Source: an uncultured Kordiimonas sp. | Lineage (GTDB): Bacteria > Pseudomonadota > Alphaproteobacteria > Sphingomonadales > Kordiimonadaceae | Length of the DNA stretch: 64,000 nucleotides | Reading direction: 5' to 3' | Assembly: GCA_947492375.1 (NCBI GenBank) | Contig: CANLMI010000002.1 | Location: 559,529-623,528 of the forward strand | Shown here: positions 9,493 through 17,294 of the stretch, piece after piece | How positions within the stretch are numbered: the stretch's first letter is position 1 | Layout: each line of letters starts with the position of its first letter | Notes under the pieces: generated by a model | Told to the model about the DNA's origin: nothing | Seen by the model: the letters and a program-made list of their open reading frames with translations, nothing else | Database searches by the model: none | Program-made: the position numbers and the translations under genes

Positions 9493-10683
9493 ATGACCGA
9501 CTCCAATTTATCCGCCGATGCCCTCAAGGGGCGGCCATATGATGATATCACTGGCGTATTAGTGTTATCAGATGGATCGGTATTTTGGGGATACGGTTTC
9601 GGCAGCGCCGGAGATACAATTGGCGAAGTTTGCTTCAATACATCAATCACAGGCTATCAAGAAATTCTGACAGACCCCTCTTACGCTGGCCAGATTATCA
9701 CTTTTACTTTCCCCCACATCGGCAATGTGGGAGCAAACAGCGAAGATGTTGAAGCAGGTAAACCAGCGGCACGAGGTTTAATCATCCGTGAAGAAATCAC
9801 AGCACCCGCCAGCTATAGATCAGATGAGCATTTCGCTGGTTGGGTAGAAAAAAACGACCTTATTGGCATTTCCGGCCTTGATACCCGCAGCATTACCCGC
9901 CGCATTAAAGATAAAGGCGCCCTTACCGGCGTCATTGCTCATAATCCGAACGGCGACTTTGACATTACAGCTTTATACAACAAAGCAATAGGCTGGGCAG
10001 GCCTTGAGGGTATGGACCTTGCAAAAGATGTTACATGCACTAACCCTCGTGATTGGAACTCAACGCTTTGGTCTATCGGCAATGGTTTTGGCACACTTGA
10101 AGCTCAAAAGGCTCATATCGTTGCCGTTGATTACGGTGCCAAAGATAATATCTTACGCTGCTTGTCTGAAGCAGGCGCAAAAGTGACGGTCGTTTCCGCG
10201 ACAACACCCTTTGATGAGATAATGAAGTATAAGCCCGATGGCTTTTTCTTATCGAATGGCCCCGGTGACCCGGCAGCCACTGGCGACTACGCATTACCAA
10301 TCATCAAGCAAATGATTGAAACTGGCTTGCCTATTTTCGGCATTTGTCTTGGACATCAACTGTTGGCGCTTGCCTTTGGTGGTAAAACATACAAAATGCA
10401 TCAAGGTCATCGCGGCGCAAACCACCCGGTAAAAGACCTGCGTACCGGCAAGGTAGAAATTACATCAATGAATCATGGCTTCTCGGTTGACGGTGATAGC
10501 CTGCCTGAGAATGTTAAAATCAGCCATATCTCATTATTTGATAAAACTGTTTGCGGGATCGAAATTGCTGACAAACCGATTTTCAGTGTTCAGCAACACC
10601 CGGAAGCTTCGCCAGGGCCGCAAGACAGCTTCTATCTATTTGAACAATTTATGGACAATGTCCAAAAGCACAAGGTAACATAG
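9493..10683 (+). CDS. carA: Carbamoyl-phosphate synthase small subunit
   Basis: Glutaminase subunit that feeds ammonia to CarB for carbamoyl phosphate, the precursor of pyrimidines and arginine. The N-terminal CPSase_sm_chain domain (residues ~22-150, with FNTSITGYQEILTDPSY) is followed by a class I glutamine amidotransferase domain. The nucleophile is C285 in FGICLGHQ, and the other triad residues are H369 and E371 in QQHPEASPGP. The 396-residue length is normal. Unusually, carB does not follow directly: two accessory genes lie between, and the next gene starts 3 bases after this stop. Confidence 0.97.
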   Translation: MTDSNLSADALKGRPYDDITGVLVLSDGSVFWGYGFGSAGDTIGEVCFNTSITGYQEILTDPSYAGQIITFTFPHIGNVGANSEDVEAGKPAARGLIIREEITAPASYRSDEHFAGWVEKNDLIGISGLDTRSITRRIKDKGALTGVIAHNPNGDFDITALYNKAIGWAGLEGMDLAKDVTCTNPRDWNSTLWSIGNGFGTLEAQKAHIVAVDYGAKDNILRCLSEAGAKVTVVSATTPFDEIMKYKPDGFFLSNGPGDPAATGDYALPIIKQMIETGLPIFGICLGHQLLALAFGGKTYKMHQGHRGANHPVKDLRTGKVEITSMNHGFSVDGDSLPENVKISHISLFDKTVCGIEIADKPIFSVQQHPEASPGPQDSFYLFEQFMDNVQKHKVT

Positions 10684-10686
10684 GCA

Positions 10687-11553
10687 ATGAATACTGGACT
10701 CACAGTATATATTGCAGGCGCAATTTTAGCCCTAGACGATGAGACATTTACAGCACGTAATGCAGAGTCATGGAGCGAATGGCTTACATACCAGCTAAAG
10801 AAAAATGAAAAAGTAATCCAAACTGAGATTATCAAAGGAAAAAAAGGAAGAACACTAAAAATCGGTGGCTTATTTAGCGAGGCAGATGTGCCCGACAGAG
10901 TAATTACTAAAGGCGTAACTGAATACGGCAATATCAATCCTGAACCACAGGTAATAATAAATGAACAAGCATTGTACTCTGAAAATGTGAGAGACTCGCT
11001 AAATTTATTAGTCACTATTGGAGCTGCATCTGTTATTGAAGATACTATAGCGGATAATTATTATCGCCTGATACGAAGCCCTAATCTTGATTCACACAAC
11101 GACAGAAACACAAGTTTAACAGTTGAGATAGTATCAAAGTATAATGATTTAGGGATTGGCTGGCTTAAAAATTCAATCAACAAGCTCTACACGGACCCAG
11201 AACGGTTTCATTCAAATATTGAAATGGGAATTCCTGCATCAAATCGTATTGTTTCAATCTCTGATAATTTACCAGACCACAAACAGGCTATTAGCAAGTT
11301 AGAAAAAATTATAAAAGAAACGAAAGCTAGTAATGAGTTTGCAAAAGACTACAAAGAAGAACGGGACGCAAATATATCTAGCCTGGAACTATCAAAGAAT
11401 TTTCTCGACAGTGGAATCTATTACACTAAAGCTATATGGGAATTACTTTTGAAACCTTTAAAATTTATCGCTCAAAAGTTCCCTGACGAAATGATTAAGG
11501 CTTTAGCATCTGAATTAATTAAAGCTCTTATGGAAATATTAAATAAATTATAG
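10687..11553 (+). CDS. Unknown AT-rich protein inserted between carA and carB
   Basis: I do not recognise this 288-residue protein. No signal peptide is evident, although residues 5-16 are mildly hydrophobic. The first ~170 residues look like a mixed alpha/beta domain. The C-terminal ~110 residues begin with GIPASNRIVSISDN, run through a charged helical stretch (HKQAISKLEKIIKE, YKEERDANISSLE) and end in amphipathic helices (LLLKPLKFIAQKFPDEM). From memory, similar C-terminal modules end otherwise unrelated hypothetical proteins of proteobacteria; this was not checked. Base use differs from the neighbours: three 60-base rows sampled gave 25, 38 and 30 per cent G+C, against 53 per cent for a carB row. 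The start lies 3 bases after the carA stop, which suggests coupled translation. The composition and position suggest horizontal acquisition. Confidence 0.7.
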   Translation: MNTGLTVYIAGAILALDDETFTARNAESWSEWLTYQLKKNEKVIQTEIIKGKKGRTLKIGGLFSEADVPDRVITKGVTEYGNINPEPQVIINEQALYSENVRDSLNLLVTIGAASVIEDTIADNYYRLIRSPNLDSHNDRNTSLTVEIVSKYNDLGIGWLKNSINKLYTDPERFHSNIEMGIPASNRIVSISDNLPDHKQAISKLEKIIKETKASNEFAKDYKEERDANISSLELSKNFLDSGIYYTKAIWELLLKPLKFIAQKFPDEMIKALASELIKALMEILNKL

Positions 11554-11601
11554 CAGGACCACAAACACATAATTGCCGCAATTGATTGGCAGCTAAATAA
11601 T

Positions 11602-11638
11602 TACCCAAAATGGGTACAAGTATGGGGCACAGTATAAG
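11602..11638 (+). promoter_or_regulatory. Inverted repeat and possible promoter upstream of the beta-barrel gene
   Basis: TACCCA-AAA-TGGGTA (11602-11616) is a perfect 6-bp inverted repeat. A TATAAG at 11633-11638 could be a -10 box, in which case the repeat would cover the -35 position, where there is no good consensus. It would then be an activator or operator site. Tentative. Confidence 0.35.
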
Positions 11639-11679
11639 GTGCAAACTATTGAGCACCTAAAAGGGGGCAAAACCCTTTT
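11637..11679 (+). promoter_or_regulatory. Two tandem hairpins in the leader of the outer-membrane protein mRNA
   Basis: Hairpin 1: AGGTGC (11637-11642) pairs with GCACCT (11653-11658). Hairpin 2: AAAAGGG (11659-11665) pairs with CCCTTTT (11673-11679). They abut each other and the ribosome-binding sequence AAAAGGA (11680-11686) before the ATG at 11694. The CCCTTTT arm could also pair weakly with that ribosome-binding sequence, so alternative folds are conceivable. Confidence 0.45.
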
Positions 11680-11693
11680 AAAAGGACAGTAAA

Positions 11694-12392
11694 ATGACAG
11701 TAAAAACCCTAACTTACATTGTAAGCGCCGCAGCGATATTGGCAGGTTCTGAATTAGTAGAAGCACAATCACGCGAAGATGGCGGGTATTATGTTTCAGG
11801 ATTCGCCGGACTTGCATTCCAGAGCGACAACACCAATACCCCAACTAATGGTGTTGGTAATACAATTGAGTTAGATTATGATAGCGGCTATAGTATAGGT
11901 GGCTCATTTGGATATAAATTGCCTTCAAGCAGCCTGTTTTCAGGGGTTCGACTTGAACTAGAAGCATCATACCGTGAGGGTGATGTGGATGTATCCGGAT
12001 TTAATGAAACAGGCGATACATCATCATTCGGCGTACTAGCAAATGTGCTTTATGATTTTGATGAAATTGCCAGCGATTTCTTTGTGCCATATATCGGCTT
12101 CGGCGTCGGACTTGGCGGGGTAGAATCAGATGTATTCTTGGACCTACCTGACTCAACGAATACTTCGGTTACGCAACAATTTGGCGGTAGCACACGAACA
12201 CAATTCCTCTATCAAGGAATAGTTGGTGCCAGCTTCCCGATTAGTGATAGCTTTGATCTATTTATCGACGGCAGGTATTTTTCAGCAGGTAATGTTGAAT
12301 TTGACCTTGTCGACCCAACTAATAGCGAAACCCCATTTGATAGCGATTACGACGTTATTCAAGTTCAGGCAGGTTTCCGGTTTCATTTCTAA
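11694..12392 (+). CDS. Outer-membrane beta-barrel protein (OmpA-like/opacity porin type)
   Basis: A 232-residue exported protein with a signal peptide (residues 1-24, ending in VEAQS). The rest is alternating glycine- and aromatic-rich strands: GYYVSGFAGLAFQSD, GYSIGGSFGYKL, FVPYIGFGVGLGG, DLFIDGRYFSAG. It ends FRFHF, with the C-terminal aromatic residue needed for BAM-dependent insertion. This is the eight-stranded surface-antigen/opacity barrel type. It sits between the unknown gene and carB, has its own structured leader and is followed by a strong terminator, so it is probably a separate transcription unit. No function beyond membrane structure or adhesion can be inferred. Confidence 0.85.
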   Translation: MTVKTLTYIVSAAAILAGSELVEAQSREDGGYYVSGFAGLAFQSDNTNTPTNGVGNTIELDYDSGYSIGGSFGYKLPSSSLFSGVRLELEASYREGDVDVSGFNETGDTSSFGVLANVLYDFDEIASDFFVPYIGFGVGLGGVESDVFLDLPDSTNTSVTQQFGGSTRTQFLYQGIVGASFPISDSFDLFIDGRYFSAGNVEFDLVDPTNSETPFDSDYDVIQVQAGFRFHF

Positions 12393-12423
12393 TTCAATGA
12401 AACCAAAGACTTAAAATACACAT

Positions 12424-12452
12424 AGAGGGAAGCAAACACTTCCCTCTTTTTA
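12424..12452 (+). terminator. Rho-independent terminator between the beta-barrel gene and carB
   Basis: AGAGGGAAG (12424-12432), a 6-base loop and CTTCCCTCT (12439-12447) run directly into T residues. It should block most read-through from carA and the barrel gene into carB. Confidence 0.85.
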
Positions 12453-12489
12453 TAAGATACAGACAACCTTTTAATGCAAGAGCAACACC

Positions 12490-15400
12490 ATGCCCAAACG
12501 TACCGATATAAAAAGCATTCTGATCATTGGCGCCGGACCGATTGTTATCGGGCAAGCGTGCGAATTTGATTATTCGGGAACACAGGCCTGTAAAGCACTG
12601 AGGGAAGAAGGGTATCGGGTTATTCTTGTAAATTCTAACCCGGCAACGATTATGACAGATCCCGACCTCGCGGATGCAACATACATCGAACCCATTACAC
12701 CCGAGGTTGTCGAGAAAATCATCGCCAAGGAAAAACCAGATGCGATCCTACCGACAATGGGCGGACAAACCGGGCTTAATACAGCCCTCGCCCTGTCAGC
12801 AAATGGCGCGTTGGAACGACACAACGTTCAATTAATCGGTGCCGACGAAGATGCAATTGACAAGGCAGAGGATCGTAGCCGCTTTAATGCCGCAATGGAA
12901 AAAATCGGCCTAGAGACATGCCGGGGCAAAACTGCAAACACAATCGATGAAGCGCTTGAGGTACTGGATTGGCTTGGGCTGCCTGTTATCATCCGCCCCT
13001 CTTTCACCATGGGAGGGACCGGCGGCGGCATTGCCTATAATAAAGAAGAATTTGTCGAAATTGTAACCAAAGGCCTTGATGCATCCCCCACCAATGAAGT
13101 TCTGGTTGAAGAAAGTATTCTTGGCTGGAAAGAATACGAAATGGAAGTTGTCCGCGACAAAGCGGATAATTGTATCATTGTTTGCTCAATTGAAAACGTT
13201 GACCCAATGGGCGTACACACCGGTGACAGTATAACGGTTGCACCTGCCCTTACATTAACGGACAAAGAATATCAGATTATGCGGAACGCTTCGATTGCAG
13301 TTCTGCGCGAAATTGGTGTTGAAACAGGCGGCTCTAATGTTCAATTTGCCGTAAACCCCGAGGACGGGCGTCTGATTGTGATCGAGATGAACCCACGGGT
13401 TTCACGCTCTTCCGCTCTTGCCTCGAAAGCAACAGGCTTTCCAATCGCCAAAATAGCAGCAAAGCTAGCGGTCGGCTATACACTCGACGAGCTTGATAAT
13501 GACATCACTGGCGTAACGCCCGCATCATTTGAGCCAACAATTGATTATGTTGTCACTAAAATCCCACGCTTTACATTTGAAAAATTTAACGGCGCACAAG
13601 CAACCTTGTCTTCTGCCATGAAGTCTGTAGGCGAAGTGATGTCCATCGGACGCTCATTTGCGGAAAGCGTTCAGAAGGCTATGCGCTCAATGGAAACCGG
13701 TTTAACTGGTTTCAACGAAATTACATTTGAGGATTATGTATCAGGTTCAGGCGATTTTACGCCAATTTTACGTGAACTTGCCGTTGCCAGGCCAGATCGT
13801 TTATTGCGCATTGCACAAGCTTTACGTGAAGGCGTAACGCTGGAAGATATAAACCGTGTTTGCCACTATGAACCTTGGTTTGTAAGGCAACTCGAAAGTA
13901 TCATAAGTGCAGAGAGAAACCTGATTGCTAAAGGACTTCCATCTGATTCCCGTAATATGCGTAAGCTGAAAATGCTCGGCTTCTCTGATGCCCGGATCGC
14001 TGAACTGACAGGTAACCAGGAAACAGCTATCATGGAAAAACGCCACAGCCTCGGCGTTCGGCCAAGCTTCAAACGAATTGATACATGTGCCGCAGAATTT
14101 GAAGCCAAAACACCTTATATGTATTCAACATATGAAACCTTTGCAGCCGGCAATGTTAGTGAATGCGAATCAAACCCCTCTGACAGAGAAAAAATCATCA
14201 TTTTAGGAGGAGGACCAAACCGCATTGGCCAAGGCATAGAATTTGACTATTGTTGTTGTCACGCTTGCTTTTCGCTCTCAGAAGCTGGCTATGAAACAAT
14301 CATGATCAATTGTAACCCAGAAACAGTTTCGACCGATTACGACACATCCGATCGATTGTATTTCGAGCCGTTAACAGCTGAGAATGTGATTGAAATTATT
14401 AGGACCGAACAACAGAATGGCACAGTAAAAGGGGTAATTGTCCAATTCGGTGGACAGACACCGCTCAAGCTAGCGCACGCTTTAGAAGCTGCAAACATTC
14501 CTATCCTTGGAACCAGCCCTGATGCAATTGATCTGGCAGAAGACCGTGAAAGATTTCAGGAACTTGTTGAAAAACTTGGCCTCAAGCAGCCAAAAAATGG
14601 CTTGGCCCGCTCACTTGAAGAAGCAATCACTGTCGCAGAAAAAGTCGGATATCCGGTTCTTATTAGGCCAAGCTATGTTTTGGGCGGTAGAGCTATGGAA
14701 ATCGTTCATGACGTGGACGGCCTTAACCGCTATATGGAAGAAGCCGTGCAAGTATCAGGCGATAGCCCCGTATTGATCGATAGCTTTCTCAAGGATGCAA
14801 TTGAAGTTGATGTGGACGCTCTTTCTGATGGCACCAACATTCATATCGCTGGCATTATGGAACATATCGAGGAAGCAGGTATACACTCTGGCGACAGTGC
14901 ATGTTCGCTTCCGCCTTACAGCTTACCTATCGGCCTTGTAAACGAAGTGAAGCGTCAAGCTAAAGAACTTGCAACAGCACTGAATGTATGCGGCTTAATG
15001 AATGTGCAATTTGCCGTGAAAGATAACGAAGTCTACCTGATTGAGGTAAACCCACGTGCATCAAGAACTGTTCCTTTTGTTGCAAAAGCAATCAATAGCC
15101 CCATTGCCGCGCTTGCAGCCCGTGCGATGGCTGGAGAAAAACTTACAGACTTCGAACTTAAAGACCCAATCCCTGAACATGTTGCAGTAAAAGAGGTTGT
15201 TATACCTTGGGCACGCTTCCCTGGTGTTGATGTTCTCTTGGGCCCTGAAATGAAATCAACTGGCGAAGTGATGGGCATCGACCGAAACTTTGCAATGGCA
15301 TTTTATAAATCACAATTAGCCGCTGGCGTGCAATTACCATATGAAGGCCAAGTGTTTGTTTCTGTAAAAGATAGCGACAAATACGGCCTTGTACCAATGG

Positions 15401-15741
15401 TCGAAGACCTCAAAAACATGGGCTATAATGTTATTGCAACAGAGGGAACTGCAAAATACCTGGAAAATCACGGTTTAGAAGTTAACACTGTATTCAAAGT
15501 ACAGTCTGGGCAACGGCCACATGTGCTGGACATTATGAAAAACGGCGAAGTCCAACTGATGTTTAACACCACCGAAGGCAAGCAAGCCATTCAGGATAGT
15601 TATGGCTTACGTAACACAGCTCTTACAATGAAACTGCCATATTTCACAACTATGGCTGCGTCAAAAGCGGCTGTACAGGCACTGAAGGGGCTGCACGGCG
15701 ATGAGCTTGATGTCAAACGACTTCAAGAATATGGCACATAA
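12490..15741 (+). CDS. carB: Carbamoyl-phosphate synthase large subunit
   Basis: Forms carbamoyl phosphate from bicarbonate, two ATP and ammonia channelled from CarA. The duplicated halves are obvious: [20 protein letters not shown] near residue 12 and [15 protein letters not shown] near residue 573. Each has an ATP-grasp domain with [10 protein letters not shown] in the first half and [10 protein letters not shown] in the second. The C-terminal ~140 residues are the MGS-like allosteric domain. At 1083 residues it is full length. A terminator lies 38 bases upstream, so carB probably needs its own promoter, although I find no convincing one in the short gap. Confidence 0.97.
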   Translation: MPKRTDIKSILIIGAGPIVIGQACEFDYSGTQACKALREEGYRVILVNSNPATIMTDPDLADATYIEPITPEVVEKIIAKEKPDAILPTMGGQTGLNTALALSANGALERHNVQLIGADEDAIDKAEDRSRFNAAMEKIGLETCRGKTANTIDEALEVLDWLGLPVIIRPSFTMGGTGGGIAYNKEEFVEIVTKGLDASPTNEVLVEESILGWKEYEMEVVRDKADNCIIVCSIENVDPMGVHTGDSITVAPALTLTDKEYQIMRNASIAVLREIGVETGGSNVQFAVNPEDGRLIVIEMNPRVSRSSALASKATGFPIAKIAAKLAVGYTLDELDNDITGVTPASFEPTIDYVVTKIPRFTFEKFNGAQATLSSAMKSVGEVMSIGRSFAESVQKAMRSMETGLTGFNEITFEDYVSGSGDFTPILRELAVARPDRLLRIAQALREGVTLEDINRVCHYEPWFVRQLESIISAERNLIAKGLPSDSRNMRKLKMLGFSDARIAELTGNQETAIMEKRHSLGVRPSFKRIDTCAAEFEAKTPYMYSTYETFAAGNVSECESNPSDREKIIILGGGPNRIGQGIEFDYCCCHACFSLSEAGYETIMINCNPETVSTDYDTSDRLYFEPLTAENVIEIIRTEQQNGTVKGVIVQFGGQTPLKLAHALEAANIPILGTSPDAIDLAEDRERFQELVEKLGLKQPKNGLARSLEEAITVAEKVGYPVLIRPSYVLGGRAMEIVHDVDGLNRYMEEAVQVSGDSPVLIDSFLKDAIEVDVDALSDGTNIHIAGIMEHIEEAGIHSGDSACSLPPYSLPIGLVNEVKRQAKELATALNVCGLMNVQFAVKDNEVYLIEVNPRASRTVPFVAKAINSPIAALAARAMAGEKLTDFELKDPIPEHVAVKEVVIPWARFPGVDVLLGPEMKSTGEVMGIDRNFAMAFYKSQLAAGVQLPYEGQVFVSVKDSDKYGLVPMVEDLKNMGYNVIATEGTAKYLENHGLEVNTVFKVQSGQRPHVLDIMKNGEVQLMFNTTEGKQAIQDSYGLRNTALTMKLPYFTTMAASKAAVQALKGLHGDELDVKRLQEYGT

Positions 15742-15806
15742 GACGCCTAAAGACATGATAGCAACGCCTCTTGATTTCTATATCATCTTAAGCTATCTAT
15801 AACGTT

Positions 15807-15848
15807 GGTGCGCCGACCCATGCCTATTGGGTCGGCGCACCTTATTTT
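15807..15848 (+). terminator. Strong hairpin terminator after carB
   Basis: A perfect 14-bp stem, GGTGCGCCGACCCA (15807-15820) with TGGGTCGGCGCACC (15828-15841), has a 7-base loop and is followed by TTATTTT. It separates carB from greA. Confidence 0.8.
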
Positions 15849-15918
15849 GAGAGGCCTTTCTTTTCATAATGAATTGTGATGGCTTAAAGCATATTCGAAA
15901 AATAGATGGACGGGACAC

Positions 15919-16392
15919 ATGAACGAAACAGTGCCCATGCTTTTAGATGGTTACCGAACCCTAGAAGCAGAATTAAAGAATTTAAAAACAGTTGAACGGC
16001 CAGCCGTAGTACTTGCCATTGAAGAAGCTCGTGCTCATGGTGATTTATCTGAAAACGCAGAATATCATGCAGCTAAAGAACAGCAGGGTCATATCGAAGG
16101 ACGCATCATCGAGTTGGAAGGCAAAATCAGCCGGGCTCAGGTTATTGATCCAACAACTCTCTCTGGCGACAAGGTTGTTTTCGGTGCGACCGTCACCCTG
16201 ATTGATGAAGACGATAATAAAGTTACCTATCAAATTGTAGGGGCTGACGAAGGCGATGTAAAAGCTGGAAAAATTTCCTATCAATCTCCAATCGCCAGAG
16301 CCTTGATTGGCCGCAAAGTAGGCGCTGAAATCGAAGTAAAAGCCCCCGGTGGAGAACGATATTACGATGTTGAAGGTATTGCGTTCATATAA
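15919..16392 (+). CDS. greA: Transcription elongation factor GreA
   Basis: Rescues backtracked RNA polymerase by stimulating transcript cleavage through its secondary channel. Residues 1-78 are the coiled-coil finger, with [20 protein letters not shown] carrying the acidic tip residues. Residues ~80-157 are the FKBP-like domain that binds polymerase. The 157-residue length is standard. It lies downstream of carB and convergent with lrp, a common alphaproteobacterial order. Confidence 0.96.
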   Translation: MNETVPMLLDGYRTLEAELKNLKTVERPAVVLAIEEARAHGDLSENAEYHAAKEQQGHIEGRIIELEGKISRAQVIDPTTLSGDKVVFGATVTLIDEDDNKVTYQIVGADEGDVKAGKISYQSPIARALIGRKVGAEIEVKAPGGERYYDVEGIAFI

Positions 16393-16415
16393 TGAACACC
16401 TGAATTAACAATTAC

Positions 16416-16445
16416 AAAAAGAACCGTATTATTAGGTTCTTTTTG
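16416..16445. terminator. Bidirectional terminator between greA and lrp
   Basis: AAAAAGAACC (16416-16425) and GGTTCTTTTT (16435-16444) form a 10-bp stem with a 9-base loop. The A/T arms give a T-run on either strand, so it can serve both convergent genes. Confidence 0.85.
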
Positions 16446-16458
16446 TAGTATATATCAG

Positions 16459-16938
16459 TTACTTAACTTCCGGCAGCGGTATCCCGGGCTTATGCTTTGA
16501 AGTTCTGATCGTAAGCGATGTTTTCACACTTGCAACATTCGGAGCCGGCGTTAATTCGCCGGTTAGAAATTGTTGGAAGGCTGCTAGGTCTTCCGCAACA
16601 ATCTTAAGAATAAAATCAATTTCACCATTAAGCATAAAGCACTCGCGAACCATTGGCCATTCCTGGACCTTTTCTTCAAACGCTTGTAAATCTGCTTCTG
16701 CTTGGGAATGAAGACCAACCATTGCAAAAACTGTCAAGCTATACCCAAGGGCTTCTTGATCCAAATCAGCATGATATCCCTTGATAAAATTCTCATCTTC
16801 CAAAGCCCGCACACGACGCAAACATGGCGGCGCAGTTATTCCAACCTTCTCAGATAAATCAACGTTAGTAATTCGGCCTTCTGATTGCAGACAAGATAAT
16901 ATTTTCCTGTCAACAGCATCCAGTTTTACACGCCCCAT
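16459..16938 (-). CDS. Lrp/AsnC family transcriptional regulator
   Basis: A feast/famine regulator of 159 residues. The N-terminal helix-turn-helix spans residues ~5-60 (LDAVDRKILSCLQSEGRITNV, with VGITAPPCLRRVRALE as the recognition region), followed by a linker and the RAM ligand-binding domain (residues ~68-145). It probably responds to an amino acid and regulates itself; a split inverted repeat lies just upstream. In rhizobia I recall an Lrp gene between greA and trxB. Here greA is next door, but trxB is ~11 kb away. Confidence 0.9.
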   Translation of the reverse strand: MGRVKLDAVDRKILSCLQSEGRITNVDLSEKVGITAPPCLRRVRALEDENFIKGYHADLDQEALGYSLTVFAMVGLHSQAEADLQAFEEKVQEWPMVRECFMLNGEIDFILKIVAEDLAAFQQFLTGELTPAPNVASVKTSLTIRTSKHKPGIPLPEVK

Positions 16939-17279
16939 AAATCACTCCTTAAAGAAGGCCTGTATCGAAAGATCGGCCCAGAATAGCTTGTTCAATTGAT
17001 TAACGGTTGATTTACCATGATATTTTGAACAATTCCATACTATTTAGGAATATTTAAGAAATAAAGTTCCAAACGTGGATAATTTTCTTACGAATATAAT
17101 TAAAGGCTAGCATCCCGACTCGTTTTGAGTAGTATAAGCTAAATAGTGTGAAACATATGCTAAAAAAATGTTCTATTACGGGACAGAAAAATACAGTAAG
17201 TACATATTTTCACTAAAATATTCATCATGGGACGGTTAATTTTTATCTGAGCGTATATCAGATAAAATTGTGGTAGAAG
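16939..17279. other. AT-rich intergenic region between divergent lrp and the DUF2336/PAS gene
   Basis: A 341-base region. Near lrp it holds the split inverted repeat listed separately. The remainder (17040-17279) is AT-rich with no ORF of note, no convincing sigma-70 promoter and no terminator. It must carry the start signals of both flanking genes. Confidence 0.5.
16988..17032. promoter_or_regulatory. Split inverted repeat upstream of lrp
   Basis: TTGTTCAA (16988-16995) and TTGAACAA (17025-17032) are perfect 8-bp complements whose centres lie 37 bases apart, 50-95 bases upstream of the lrp start. The spacing suits an oligomeric regulator that wraps DNA. It is a candidate autoregulatory site. 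Confidence 0.4.
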
Positions 17280-17294
17280 GTGCCAAAATTCGAC

